DNA of 44,947 nucleotides from a virus. The DNA lies in the IMG/VR virus record IMGVR_UViG_3300033992_000391, positions 1-44,947 of that record. One strand, given 5' to 3'. The notes under the pieces are model-generated. The model saw only the letters and a list, made by a program, of their open reading frames with translations. It did not search any database and was not told the origin of the DNA. Of the stretch, positions 12,912 through 20,245 are shown in pieces. Positions within the stretch are counted from its first letter, which is position 1, and every line of letters starts with the position of its first letter. Made by a program: the position numbers and the translations under genes.

Positions 12912-13602
12912 GCACAAGCCATTCTGCAACGGATGCAAGGGGCCGCTGACCCCTGTGTACGACCCAGCAAAGAAGACATTCATCACCAAGTATTTCACGT
13001 GCCGTGCTTGCGCTGACTCCGGCAAAGCGACATACTGGGATTACCCTTTTGAGTATGCCAAAGTCTTCGAGAAGCACGGGTACATCTGGCTGGATCGTCA
13101 TCCAGAATATCCCGCTGCCTTCATCGACACGGACATCACGCGCCTGTCCAACAACCTCCAGCGAGCCTCGACCTGGACACCGGGAGACAAGGCAAGCCTG
13201 CTGCTCCACGGCACGACTGGGACGGGCAAGACCCGCACGGCTTGGGTAGTCTTCAATCGTCTTTGGTATAATGCTTTCCCAGACAAGGCGGTGTGGTTGC
13301 CGATGCGTAAACTTGAGATGGCAATCGAGAAGGGATTCGACGACCACAAGCACGGACAGGTGCTGGACTATTTCTGCAACGTCCCGCTATTGGCCTTCGA
13401 CGATCTGGGGAAGGAACGACTGACCGCCCGTATGGAGTCCGACCTGTTCGCCATCCTCGACGAACGCACCAGCAATCTGCGTACTACAATCATCACTACG
13501 AATTATAATGGCACAACCCTCCTCGACAGATTTAACAATAAGGAAACAGGAGAGGCAATCCTACGCAGGCTACGTGAGTATTACCAAGTAATCGCAATAT
13601 GA
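12901..13602 (+). CDS. DnaC-like AAA+ helicase loader (233 aa)
   Basis: ATPase that loads the host replicative helicase. N-terminal zinc finger (CNGCKGPL...FTCRACADSG, residues 8-40), Walker A HGTTGTGKTRTAW (about 100), Walker B LLAFDDLGKE (about 163), sensor I TTIITTNYN (about 200) and an arginine-finger helix GEAILRRLREYY near the end. ATG at 12901, overlapping the initiator by 11 bases; a GTG at 12886 in frame is an alternative. The initiator and loader pair, with no DNA polymerase or helicase gene, points to host-dependent replication. Confidence 0.94.
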   Translation: MDSKHKPFCNGCKGPLTPVYDPAKKTFITKYFTCRACADSGKATYWDYPFEYAKVFEKHGYIWLDRHPEYPAAFIDTDITRLSNNLQRASTWTPGDKASLLLHGTTGTGKTRTAWVVFNRLWYNAFPDKAVWLPMRKLEMAIEKGFDDHKHGQVLDYFCNVPLLAFDDLGKERLTARMESDLFAILDERTSNLRTTIITTNYNGTTLLDRFNNKETGEAILRRLREYYQVIAI

Positions 13603-14084
13603 ACAACTTTGAGTTCTCAAAAAAGGGCCACGACGAGTGGCTGACTCCGAAGTATATTACGGACGCTCTTGCTCCGTTCGATCTAGACCCGTGTTCCCCT
13701 ATCAACAGGCCGTGGGATACGGCCGCCACACATTGGCATAAGGACGACGACGGACTGTCTAAGGAGTGGAAGGGTTTCGTGTGGATGAACCCTCCATATG
13801 GACGTGAGACTGCCAAGTGGATGTTCAGGCTCAAACACCACGGCGACGGCATCGCCCTTATCTTTGTCCGCACGGAGACGGCGTCATTTTTTAAACACGT
13901 GTGGGGAAGTGCTTCTGCGATTTTATTCATCAAGGGAAGGCTGTCGTTTTGTTACGTAGACGGACAACCGGCCAAAGCAGCTGGCGCTCCATCGTGTCTT
14001 ATCGCATACGGAGATCGTGCGGTGGAACGCTTAGAGAACGCACTTAGCACTGGAAAGATCAAGGGATACATTGTTCATCTATGA
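13599..14084 (+). CDS. Phage DNA N6-adenine methyltransferase (161 aa)
   Basis: Methylates adenine N6 in DNA with S-adenosylmethionine. It belongs to the compact phage Dam type: EWLTPKYITDALAPFDLDPCS (residues 13-33), catalytic NPPYGRE (about 65), IALIFVRTETASFF, and C-terminal AAGAPSCLIAYG. Length of about 160 is typical. ATGA overlap with the helicase loader and with the next gene. With the cytosine methyltransferase of the other operon the phage can mark both bases; the target site cannot be read from sequence. Confidence 0.93.
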   Translation: MNNFEFSKKGHDEWLTPKYITDALAPFDLDPCSPINRPWDTAATHWHKDDDGLSKEWKGFVWMNPPYGRETAKWMFRLKHHGDGIALIFVRTETASFFKHVWGSASAILFIKGRLSFCYVDGQPAKAAGAPSCLIAYGDRAVERLENALSTGKIKGYIVHL

Positions 14085-14350
14085 GTAACAACAACTCCAA
14101 TCTTACCCTCAAGCAGATGGACTCCGCCTTCCCCCCTATGAGGTGGATGGTTACCAGCCAGAGCCGTAAGAACGTGGCGCATAGCGTAGACCTGTACGCC
14201 GGGAGCTGCACGTGCGAGGAGTACGTCTTCCGTCTGAATGGCAAGGACAGCCAGGTTCCCCCTGCCCTGCGTAAGTGCAAACATATCCGGGCCGTGCGGG
14301 AAAAGGTGGCTGATATTATAATCGAATACAATGTGAAGATTCGTGCTTGA
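14081..14350 (+). CDS. SWIM zinc-finger-like protein (89 aa)
   Basis: GSCTCEEYVFR (residues 46-56) and KCKHIRAV (about 69-76) give the CxC...CxH pattern of the SWIM zinc finger, here with an insert that suits the longer spacing known in phage versions. SWIM proteins bind DNA or proteins and often work with recombination factors. ATGA overlap with the methyltransferase; starts ATGAGTAAC. Confidence 0.82.
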   Translation: MSNNNSNLTLKQMDSAFPPMRWMVTSQSRKNVAHSVDLYAGSCTCEEYVFRLNGKDSQVPPALRKCKHIRAVREKVADIIIEYNVKIRA

Positions 14351-14387
14351 CCTTTATTCACACTGCTCACACACCATTCACATCCTT

Positions 14388-14609
14388 ATGCAACCCGATA
14401 TCCAAAGACTAGGCTTTGAAGCCTGGGCAGACAACGTAGTCGTCAACGTCCTTGAGAACTTTCAAGGCAACTCCACCGGCGATCTGCGAATCCAGAATGA
14501 GAACGTCGATGTCAACGTGACTGTAGACGACAACAACATCCACGTGGTCGTCCGGGCTTACGTGTGTGGCGCAGGCTGGAACACCCACGAACGAAACATC
14601 AAGCGATGA
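14388..14609 (+). CDS. Unknown small beta-rich protein (73 aa)
   Basis: The ATG at 14388 is preferred over 14343, because TTGACC at 14347-14352 lies 41 nt before it, the genome's usual promoter distance, and CATCCTT precedes it. Alternating hydrophobic beta pattern (VDVNVTVDDNNIHVVVRAYVCG). It ends ATGA-coupled to the endolysin, so this promoter would drive the lysis gene. Unknown function. Confidence 0.75.
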   Translation: MQPDIQRLGFEAWADNVVVNVLENFQGNSTGDLRIQNENVDVNVTVDDNNIHVVVRAYVCGAGWNTHERNIKR

Positions 14610-15070
14610 AACACCTCCTCTCATTCCTGCTGGCTGCCGTGTCCTGCGAAGCCAAGTCAATCGTTGACGCTGACCTGGTTCACAAGGTCGGCATCATCGA
14701 ATCCAATCTCAACGAGGATGCCATCGGTGATGGCGGGAAAAGCCGTGGGGCTTTCCAGATCGGGCAGAGGGCTTGGGCCGATGCCGTAGCCTACAGCATC
14801 TGTCACGGAGGCCCACACGACCCCGGCCTTCCTGTGGACTGGAAGGAGTACTCAATGAACTACGACATCGCTCATCAGGCAGCTGAACTTATCCTGCGTA
14901 TGCACGAAGACCGAATGATTCGTAACAAGATTAAGCCGACCCCGATTAAGTTGTATATGGCCTACAATATGGGCTATCATACGGCGGCCTCGTTTGGGTT
15001 TAATATGAACGTGACTTCCGGCAAACGCAGGGCCATCCTCCTGCGAGCGTACAACATCCTATCCAAGTAA
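14606..15070 (+). CDS. Exported lysozyme-like / lytic transglycosylase endolysin (154 aa)
   Basis: Cuts the glycan strands of peptidoglycan. MKHLLSFLLAAVSCEAKS is a signal peptide, possibly with a lipobox-like or cleavable end, so export may use the host Sec route. The core has the lysozyme-fold pattern GIIESNLNEDAIGDGGKSRGAFQIGQ (residues 27-53) with the catalytic Glu of IIES, and later YMAYNMGYHTAA. The start overlaps the upstream stop (ATGA). It sits within the replication operon, far from the holin and spanin-like genes on the other strand; alternatively it could act in entry rather than lysis. Confidence 0.85.
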   Translation: MKHLLSFLLAAVSCEAKSIVDADLVHKVGIIESNLNEDAIGDGGKSRGAFQIGQRAWADAVAYSICHGGPHDPGLPVDWKEYSMNYDIAHQAAELILRMHEDRMIRNKIKPTPIKLYMAYNMGYHTAASFGFNMNVTSGKRRAILLRAYNILSK

Positions 15071-15079
15071 TTTCCCCCA

Positions 15080-15382
15080 ATGAGCAACCCAGCAACCGAC
15101 ATCAAGTCCCTCACCCGTCTCATCAACCAAGAGGCGGAGCGAGTGGAACACACCATCAACAACCAGCAGAACCAGATCGTCTACTTGTCCGACAAGTTGA
15201 ATCGACTGTTCCACGCTCTGCGCCAGTTCAACCAGCACCACGGGCGTGACCTAGACCCGGATGTCTTGGACGCATTCAATGCGACCTGGCGTTCCTACGA
15301 GTCTACGTTTGACACGTGGCAGTCCTATCAGAAAGACTCCGACTCCAACATCGCCTCCATCTTCAACATCGATCTCGAATAA
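15080..15382 (+). CDS. Coiled-coil protein (100 aa)
   Basis: ATGAGC start, preceded by TTTCCCCCA with no Shine-Dalgarno. Residues about 10-55 are a coiled coil (LTRLINQEAERVEHTINNQQNQIVYLSDKLNRLFHAL), and the rest is helical and acidic. It lies just upstream of the annealase and may be a partner; unknown. Confidence 0.8.
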   Translation: MSNPATDIKSLTRLINQEAERVEHTINNQQNQIVYLSDKLNRLFHALRQFNQHHGRDLDPDVLDAFNATWRSYESTFDTWQSYQKDSDSNIASIFNIDLE

Positions 15383-15385
15383 TTT

Positions 15386-16297
15386 ATGTCCAACGATACC
15401 AACCCAATGAGCAACGAAATCATCAACAAACTCCGCGCCCCGTTCGGCCCTGACCGAATCGAGTGGCGACTCCAGTCGTCCGGCAAGAAGCAGGACGGCT
15501 CCTTCTGGGCGAAGTGCCTCGCCTACATCGACAATCGTGCGGCGATGGAACGCCTCGACGAAGTCTATGGTATGAACTGGTCGCACTCCGAAGAGTTCAA
15601 GCAGATCGGCAATCAGGCTGTCTGCACTGTGACCATCACCATCGAGTCCCGCAACGAAGGCGTGGCCCTGTTCCCCTATCGCTCCGTCACCGGCTCTTGT
15701 GCCGTGGAAGCCAACGGCGACATCGACCCGTTCAAGTCCGCTGCCTCTGGCGCTATGAAAAGGGCCGTGGTGAACCTGGGCATTGGCCGTTATTTATATG
15801 ACTTGCCGGAAGCCTGGGCCATCATCGACCCGAACGGCAAGTATCAGGGTGCGACCAAGGACAAGCAGTACTTCAAGTGGAATCCGCCCCAGCTGCCTGC
15901 GTGGGCCGGTGGTGGTGCTGACACTAACTACGTCGCCAACGCTTCTCATCACGAAGAGGTCGCCAACGCCCCTGCCTATGTCGCAAGCAAGCCTCAAGGC
16001 TACACCGCCCCGGCTCCTGCCCCCGTCGTCTCTGACGGCACGTGGCGTACTGTGGTCATCCCGTTCGGCAAGCAGCAGGGTCAGACCCTTGGTCAACTCA
16101 ACCCCGGCTCCCTCAAGTGGTGGCGCGAGAACTACCAGCCGAAGCCTTACAAGGGTAAGATTTCGGACAAGGACAAGGCGTTCCGTCTCGCTCTCGACCA
16201 GTCCGCTGAAGCCTATCAGCCGATGCCCGGACTGCCCACCGCCAGCAAGGACGAAGTAATCATTGACGAACCCCCGGCTGACGACGTTCCGTTCTAA
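15386..16297 (+). CDS. Rad52/22-family single-strand annealing protein with SSB-like tail (303 aa)
   Basis: Anneals complementary single strands made by the RecE-like nuclease. The Rad52 core spans about residues 10-155: AYIDNRAAMERLDEVYGMNW and RSVTGSCAVEANGDIDPFKSAASGAMKRAVVNLGIGRYLYDLPE. After a Pro/Ala-rich linker, residues about 212-270 (VVIPFGKQQGQTLGQLNPGSLKWW) resemble the small domain found at the C-terminus of exodeoxyribonuclease X-like proteins. The last residues, IIDEPPADDVPF, match the acidic tip by which bacterial SSB recruits repair proteins. The combination is unusual. Confidence 0.92.
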   Translation: MSNDTNPMSNEIINKLRAPFGPDRIEWRLQSSGKKQDGSFWAKCLAYIDNRAAMERLDEVYGMNWSHSEEFKQIGNQAVCTVTITIESRNEGVALFPYRSVTGSCAVEANGDIDPFKSAASGAMKRAVVNLGIGRYLYDLPEAWAIIDPNGKYQGATKDKQYFKWNPPQLPAWAGGGADTNYVANASHHEEVANAPAYVASKPQGYTAPAPAPVVSDGTWRTVVIPFGKQQGQTLGQLNPGSLKWWRENYQPKPYKGKISDKDKAFRLALDQSAEAYQPMPGLPTASKDEVIIDEPPADDVPF

Positions 16298-16315
16298 TCC
16301 TCAAGTACTTTCCTT

Positions 16316-16528
16316 ATGTACGAAAACCACAAACCCTACGATCCGCAGGAGGAACCGAAGTCCGTCGATGGCAAGACGGGTTCCGGCAACTCCACGGAGT
16401 TCTTCTCCTCTCTTCAGACCATCGACCAGAACCTTCTGAGCGATGACGAGATTATGGAAATCCTGCGCTTCGCCGTTGGCCGTGAACAGGCCCGTCGCAA
16501 GTCCAACCACCCAGGCCAACAGGGATGA
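16316..16528 (+). CDS. Unknown small protein (70 aa)
   Basis: ATG at 16316, preceded by CTTTCCTT. Polar, disordered first half, a short helix (SLQTIDQNLLSDDEIMEILRFAVGREQARRK) in the second. ATGA overlap with the next gene. Unknown function. Confidence 0.8.
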   Translation: MYENHKPYDPQEEPKSVDGKTGSGNSTEFFSSLQTIDQNLLSDDEIMEILRFAVGREQARRKSNHPGQQG

Positions 16529-16998
16529 GCGAGCATCTGCTACGGATGGTCGGCCTAGACCCGGCCAAGGTCAGGGCGATGATGACCCCCGTCGAACAGC
16601 CCAAGCCCAAGGGTGGCCGTCCTATCCTCAAGGCATCCCAGAAGGTAGTCTTGGCATACGAGATGATCCAGAAGACTGGATGCACTCTTGAGGGGGCAGC
16701 CAGGTCCTATGGAATAAAGGTCTATGCTATTGTCCAGTACGCCAAGCGTGAGGGTAAACCTTACATCTGGAACGCTGAAGGCCTGGACAAGAAGGCAGCT
16801 GAACTGGTGGCGCGTGGAGTGTTCACCAATATCCGGCACGGACTCAAGACCCGTGTCGCCTATCAACTCGCCCTTAAGTACGGGGTCAGCAAGGCTTGCC
16901 GTATGGCTGGCACTTCCCGCCGTGGCCTGTACGGATACTGCGAGCGTTATAACCTCAAGACTCCGGCCAGAGAAACCGGCGCTATCAGTGTACATTAA
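16525..16998 (+). CDS. Double-HTH DNA-binding protein (157 aa)
   Basis: ATGAGC start with ATGA overlap. Two helix-turn-helix units: CTLEGAARSYGIKVYAIVQYAKREG (residues about 53-77) and YGVSKACRMAGTSRRGLYGYCERYNL (about 119-144), with a basic N-terminal PKPKGGRPILKASQK. The layout suits a site-specific regulator, and it is a second candidate for late-gene control or a small terminase. No exact family. Confidence 0.8.
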   Translation: MSEHLLRMVGLDPAKVRAMMTPVEQPKPKGGRPILKASQKVVLAYEMIQKTGCTLEGAARSYGIKVYAIVQYAKREGKPYIWNAEGLDKKAAELVARGVFTNIRHGLKTRVAYQLALKYGVSKACRMAGTSRRGLYGYCERYNLKTPARETGAISVH

Positions 16999-17275
16999 GT
17001 TTCACGAATACCTGTTCAGTGGGATGAAGGTGGGCGAACGCACGTTCGATGTGAACGTCTCCATCTCCTACTACTGGGACGAACCCCAAGAGGGCGAACT
17101 TGAGGATGCCTATGTCGAGGTAGATGACTTCTCCCTTGGAGACATCTACGAGCAGCTCCCTGGAGGCAACCAGATCGTCATCCCTTGGGACGACCCTATC
17201 CGCTTCGACATCCTCGACCAAGTTGACGATAGGCTGGATGAGGCTTTGATTGGCCTTACCAAAGACAATGAGTGA
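16988..17275 (+). CDS. Unknown acidic beta-rich protein (95 aa)
   Basis: GTG at 16988 overlaps the upstream gene by 11 bases; an ATG at 17024 is the alternative and gives 83 residues. Acidic (EPQEGELEDAYVEVDDFSLGDIYEQL). Its KVGERTFDVNVSISYYW stretch resembles KVGEYTFDVMCDLEYDG of the 255-residue early protein. Overlaps the phosphoesterase gene by eight bases. Unknown. Confidence 0.75.
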   Translation: MYIKFHEYLFSGMKVGERTFDVNVSISYYWDEPQEGELEDAYVEVDDFSLGDIYEQLPGGNQIVIPWDDPIRFDILDQVDDRLDEALIGLTKDNE

Positions 17276-18005
17276 TAAATACGACATCGTCGCTATGGGC
17301 GACAACCACGGCGACCTGGCCTGCGAGGACACCCTCGATGCCATTATGGAGTTCACCAAGCGGGTGAAGCCCAAGTACAGGGTACACCTAGGCGATAACT
17401 GGGATTTCCGCTGGGCTAGGCGCGGGGTAGACAAGACCTCCAAGGAAGCCCGTGAGGGATTGGAGGAAGACCTGGAGGCTGGCATCCGCTGGATCGAACG
17501 CTATCGCCCGACCCACTTCCTCTTTGGAAACCACGACGACAGAATCCGGCAGATTATCTCCAGCACTGACTCCATCACGGACAGGGAGAATATGCAGGAA
17601 CTCCTAGACAAGATGATGGGAGTCCTCCGCCGATCTGGATGCAAGGTCATCAAGCCTTACAACGTGAGCAGCGGACGCATCGTCATCGGCCCTATCACTT
17701 TCATCCACGGATTCTCCCACGGGATGAACGCCTTGCTTAAAGATGCCCGGACGTTCGGACGACCTGGCGGTGGCTTCTGTATGGGTCACCTCCACCGACT
17801 GGAACAGTTGAACATCGAGAACTACGATGGCGGAGCTGCTTGGCTCTGTGGTTGGGCGGGTCGCCAGAAGGATGCCGAATACGCCTACAGGTTCCCCGGA
17901 AGCCTGCGCTGGCAGAATGGGTTTATGTATTTCAAATGCGATGGAGATAACTACATCGGCAAGCAAGCCCACCGCTTCGGTGATGGCTGGTATTTCCCAG
18001 CATAA
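17268..18005 (+). CDS. Calcineurin-like metallophosphoesterase (245 aa)
   Basis: Two-metal phosphoesterase. All five signature blocks are present in order: GDNHGD (residues 10-15, D-x-H form), HLGDNWD (about 38), FGNHDDR (about 84), IHGFSHGM (about 144) and GHLHRLEQ (about 172). ATG at 17268; a longer reading from 17250 is less likely. Its place in a recombination operon suggests a nuclease or nucleotide phosphodiesterase acting on DNA ends, as in Mre11/SbcD relatives, but the substrate is not shown by the sequence. Confidence 0.92.
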   Translation: MSDKYDIVAMGDNHGDLACEDTLDAIMEFTKRVKPKYRVHLGDNWDFRWARRGVDKTSKEAREGLEEDLEAGIRWIERYRPTHFLFGNHDDRIRQIISSTDSITDRENMQELLDKMMGVLRRSGCKVIKPYNVSSGRIVIGPITFIHGFSHGMNALLKDARTFGRPGGGFCMGHLHRLEQLNIENYDGGAAWLCGWAGRQKDAEYAYRFPGSLRWQNGFMYFKCDGDNYIGKQAHRFGDGWYFPA

Positions 18006-18011
18006 TAAACT

Positions 18012-18028
18012 TGCGTAATAATTACGCA
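18012..18028. promoter_or_regulatory. Perfect 17-bp palindrome upstream of the PAPS-reductase-like gene
   Basis: TGCGTAATAATTACGCA, 8-bp arms around one base, in a 44-base gap and 21 bases before the ATG. No T-run follows, so an operator is more likely than a terminator. TTGCGT at 18011 lies 39 nt before the ATG. Confidence 0.6.
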
Positions 18029-18049
18029 TCAACCCTTATCTAATTCCCT

Positions 18050-18910
18050 ATGAGCAAATCACCATTTGAAGAACCTCCACTCAAGACCAAGTTCAACGTG
18101 TTGAACCTTGGCGCTGGGGTGCAATCATCCTGCCTCGCACTAATGGCAGCTAAAGGAGAAGTCGGCCCTATGCCTGACTTCGCAGTCTTTGCCGACACGC
18201 AGGCAGAGCCTAAGAATGTTTACGACTGGCTGGACTGGCTTGAGAAGCAACTCCCGTTCCCGGTTATCCGGGTCACCAACGGAAACCTAACTGAAGAACA
18301 ACTTAAACTTAGAACGAGCAAGGCTGGGACTCCTTACATCAAGAGGCTAACCCCGGTGTTTGGCCTAAGTCCACGTGGTGACGTGGTGGCAGCTATCGGA
18401 AGAAAGTGTACGGCTGACTATAAAATCAAACCTATCATCAAGCAGATTAAGGAGTCTTGTGGAATCAAGTGGGGTCAGAAGGATGTGACTGTCACTCAGT
18501 GGATCGGCATTTCCTATGACGAGATGCAGCGGATGAAAGATCCAGCCGTAGCCTGGACTCAGCATCGCTGGCCTCTTGTGGAAAAGAAGATGCGCCGGTC
18601 TCATTGTATTGATTGGATGAAAGCCAACGGGTATCCAGAACCACCTCGCTCTGCCTGCTATTATTGCCCTTTCCATAGCGATACGGAATGGAGACGCTTG
18701 CGAGATGAAGACCCTGAACACTTCCAGAAAGCCGTAGAGTTTGACTACGCTATGCGTGAGGTGGGCAAGAAGCAGAAGACACTCAGGATGGAGATGTTCC
18801 TTCATCGCCAATGCTTACCCCTAGATAAAATCGACTTTGATTCTGAAGAGCAGAAGGGACAGTTAAACTTTGACTTCCAGGCAGAGTGTGAGGGAATGTG
18901 CGGAATCTAA
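18050..18910 (+). CDS. PAPS reductase / adenine nucleotide alpha hydrolase family protein (286 aa)
   Basis: N-type ATP-pyrophosphatase fold: PP-loop LGAGVQSSCLALMA (residues 20-33) followed by FADTQAEP (about 48). Cysteines: RKCTADYK (about 122), HCIDWM (about 185), CYYCPFH (about 203) and the C-terminal CEGMCGI, enough for an iron-sulfur cluster or thiol chemistry. From memory, this is the phage branch of the family related to DndC-like and sulfurylating enzymes. True sulfate assimilation is unlikely in a phage; a nucleic-acid modification or a nucleotide-based role is more plausible. It begins ATGAGCAAA behind its own 44-base gap. Confidence 0.88.
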   Translation: MSKSPFEEPPLKTKFNVLNLGAGVQSSCLALMAAKGEVGPMPDFAVFADTQAEPKNVYDWLDWLEKQLPFPVIRVTNGNLTEEQLKLRTSKAGTPYIKRLTPVFGLSPRGDVVAAIGRKCTADYKIKPIIKQIKESCGIKWGQKDVTVTQWIGISYDEMQRMKDPAVAWTQHRWPLVEKKMRRSHCIDWMKANGYPEPPRSACYYCPFHSDTEWRRLRDEDPEHFQKAVEFDYAMREVGKKQKTLRMEMFLHRQCLPLDKIDFDSEEQKGQLNFDFQAECEGMCGI

Positions 18911-18914
18911 TCCA

Positions 18915-19217
18915 ATGATGCACTACCCAGAAGACATCGAAGAACGCTCTCGCAGCCTTGGCATTGACCCAAGCCGGATGCGTGAACTCCTCAAGGCCGG
19001 TTACTGTGACCCGTCTTACGACCTGATCCCGAAAGGGATTATGGGCCGGGATAATCCCAACAGGAACATCACCTTGGACAAGGCTGACCGCTGGGTTCTC
19101 AAGTGGACGCAGGGCGGTAAGCGCCAGTACAAGGTTCTGTCTAAGAGCCTGGAGGAAGCCCGTGCTATGCGTGACGAGTTCTTTGACTCGATCAACTACT
19201 ACAAGGACAAGCGATGA
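18915..19217 (+). CDS. Small AP2/integrase-type DNA-binding domain protein (100 aa)
   Basis: ATGATG at 18915. The C-terminal half has the three-strand plus helix pattern RWVLKWTQGGKRQYKVLSKSLEEARAMRDEFF, as in AP2-like domains and integrase arm-binding domains. The N-terminal half is a short helical HTH-like part (SRSLGIDPSRMRELLKAG). No nuclease or recombinase domain, so it probably acts as a DNA-binding accessory protein. ATGA overlap downstream. Confidence 0.75.
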   Translation: MMHYPEDIEERSRSLGIDPSRMRELLKAGYCDPSYDLIPKGIMGRDNPNRNITLDKADRWVLKWTQGGKRQYKVLSKSLEEARAMRDEFFDSINYYKDKR

Positions 19218-19453
19218 TGATTGAAGTTAACTACGTTCACTTTCATAACCTGAACAGGAACGTCCTAGATCTTGGCAAGCAAGTCCGTGAACTGGCTGAA
19301 GAGAACACGCGCCTCAAGGCACAGGTCGAGAGGCTGACCAAGGCCGGAGACAAGATGTCTAAGGAACTTATACGGCTTGAAGATCGATTCAATGGCATCG
19401 AGTCAGCAGAGGCTCAAATGTGGTATACTGCCAAAGAGGGAGGCTGTCCGTGA
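19214..19453 (+). CDS. Coiled-coil protein (79 aa)
   Basis: ATG at 19214 overlaps the upstream stop. Heptad-rich helix over residues about 12-62 (VLDLGKQVRELAEENTRLKAQVERLTKAGDKMSKELIRLEDRF). GTGA overlap with the next gene. Unknown. Confidence 0.82.
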   Translation: MMIEVNYVHFHNLNRNVLDLGKQVRELAEENTRLKAQVERLTKAGDKMSKELIRLEDRFNGIESAEAQMWYTAKEGGCP

Positions 19454-19617
19454 AGCACCCCAAGCAAGTCGGTATGTCCTGCAAGAACACCCGGTTCGTC
19501 AAGAAGGGTCTGACCTGGGAGGAAGTACAGCGGGTCGAGAAGGCTACCAAGGCTGACCGGGATCGCTGGAATGAACTGATGGCAAAGCCCTGGAACAAGT
19601 GGGAGCCTGTTAAATGA
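19450..19617 (+). CDS. Unknown small basic protein (55 aa)
   Basis: GTG at 19450 overlaps the upstream TGA. Basic and helical (TWEEVQRVEKATKADRDRWNELMAKPWNKW). ATGA overlap with the following gene. Unknown. Confidence 0.75.
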   Translation: MKHPKQVGMSCKNTRFVKKGLTWEEVQRVEKATKADRDRWNELMAKPWNKWEPVK

Positions 19618-19817
19618 TTTACGAGTTCCGTAACCCTATGCCGGTTGAGACTCCGCTGGGGTACGGGATGGCTATATATGTACGTGACGGCGGGACGTTC
19701 TCAAACGATGTGTTCGCTATCGTATTGGACAAGGACGGGGTCATCCGGCATATGACCACCGACCAGTTCCGCCTTGTACGCAACGACACCTTCGATATCC
19801 GTACTGACAATGACTGA
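19614..19817 (+). CDS. Unknown small beta-rich protein (67 aa)
   Basis: ATG at 19614 in an ATGA overlap. Beta pattern GYGMAIYVRDGGTFSNDVFAIVLDKDGVIRHMTTDQFRLVRND. Overlaps the next gene by eight bases. Unknown. Confidence 0.78.
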   Translation: MIYEFRNPMPVETPLGYGMAIYVRDGGTFSNDVFAIVLDKDGVIRHMTTDQFRLVRNDTFDIRTDND

Positions 19818-20010
19818 TATCTCCAAGTGCGATGGGTGGATCCGCAACGTCCTGTGCGTCAACCGGGACAACTGCCTTCGCTACACCATCAAGGCGGACG
19901 ACCTATTGCAGTCCTGGCTTACGCCATCGATGAAGCACAACGGAGACTGCAAGTATTTCCTACCAAACTATGAGCAAGAAAAAGCAAAGCCTAGCAGAGA
20001 AGATAATTGA
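19810..20010 (+). CDS. Unknown small Cys-containing protein (66 aa)
   Basis: ATG at 19810. Four Cys (KCDGWI, LCVNRDNC, DCKYF) may bind metal. Overlaps the last gene of the operon by 41 bases in another frame, an unusually long overlap. Unknown. Confidence 0.72.
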   Translation: MTDISKCDGWIRNVLCVNRDNCLRYTIKADDLLQSWLTPSMKHNGDCKYFLPNYEQEKAKPSREDN

Positions 20011-20245
20011 GTACATCCGGCGCAACGACAAGGAGCAGCCGATTCCAGCCGGGTACAAGAGCATCAATGACTGGTGTGTCATCCTTGGATGCACCCGCCG
20101 TATGTGGGGCATTATGCTTCACGACCTACTGAAGACCACCAAGGTGAAGTCCGTCAAACTCAAGCGAGTACAGGCCGGGAAGATTAGGGTGATGAACTTC
20201 TACAAGATAGACGAAGCCTTCCTGCGCCAGATGCAGGGTAAGTAA
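19970..20245 (+). CDS. HTH-like DNA-binding protein, last gene of the plus operon (91 aa)
   Basis: ATGAGCAAG start. Basic; residues about 28-60 look like a helix-turn-helix (YKSINDWCVILGCTRRMWGIMLHDLL), followed by a beta hairpin with KVKSVKLKRVQAGKIRVMNFYKI, a winged-helix layout. Possible regulator. Unknown target. Confidence 0.78.
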   Translation: MSKKKQSLAEKIIEYIRRNDKEQPIPAGYKSINDWCVILGCTRRMWGIMLHDLLKTTKVKSVKLKRVQAGKIRVMNFYKIDEAFLRQMQGK

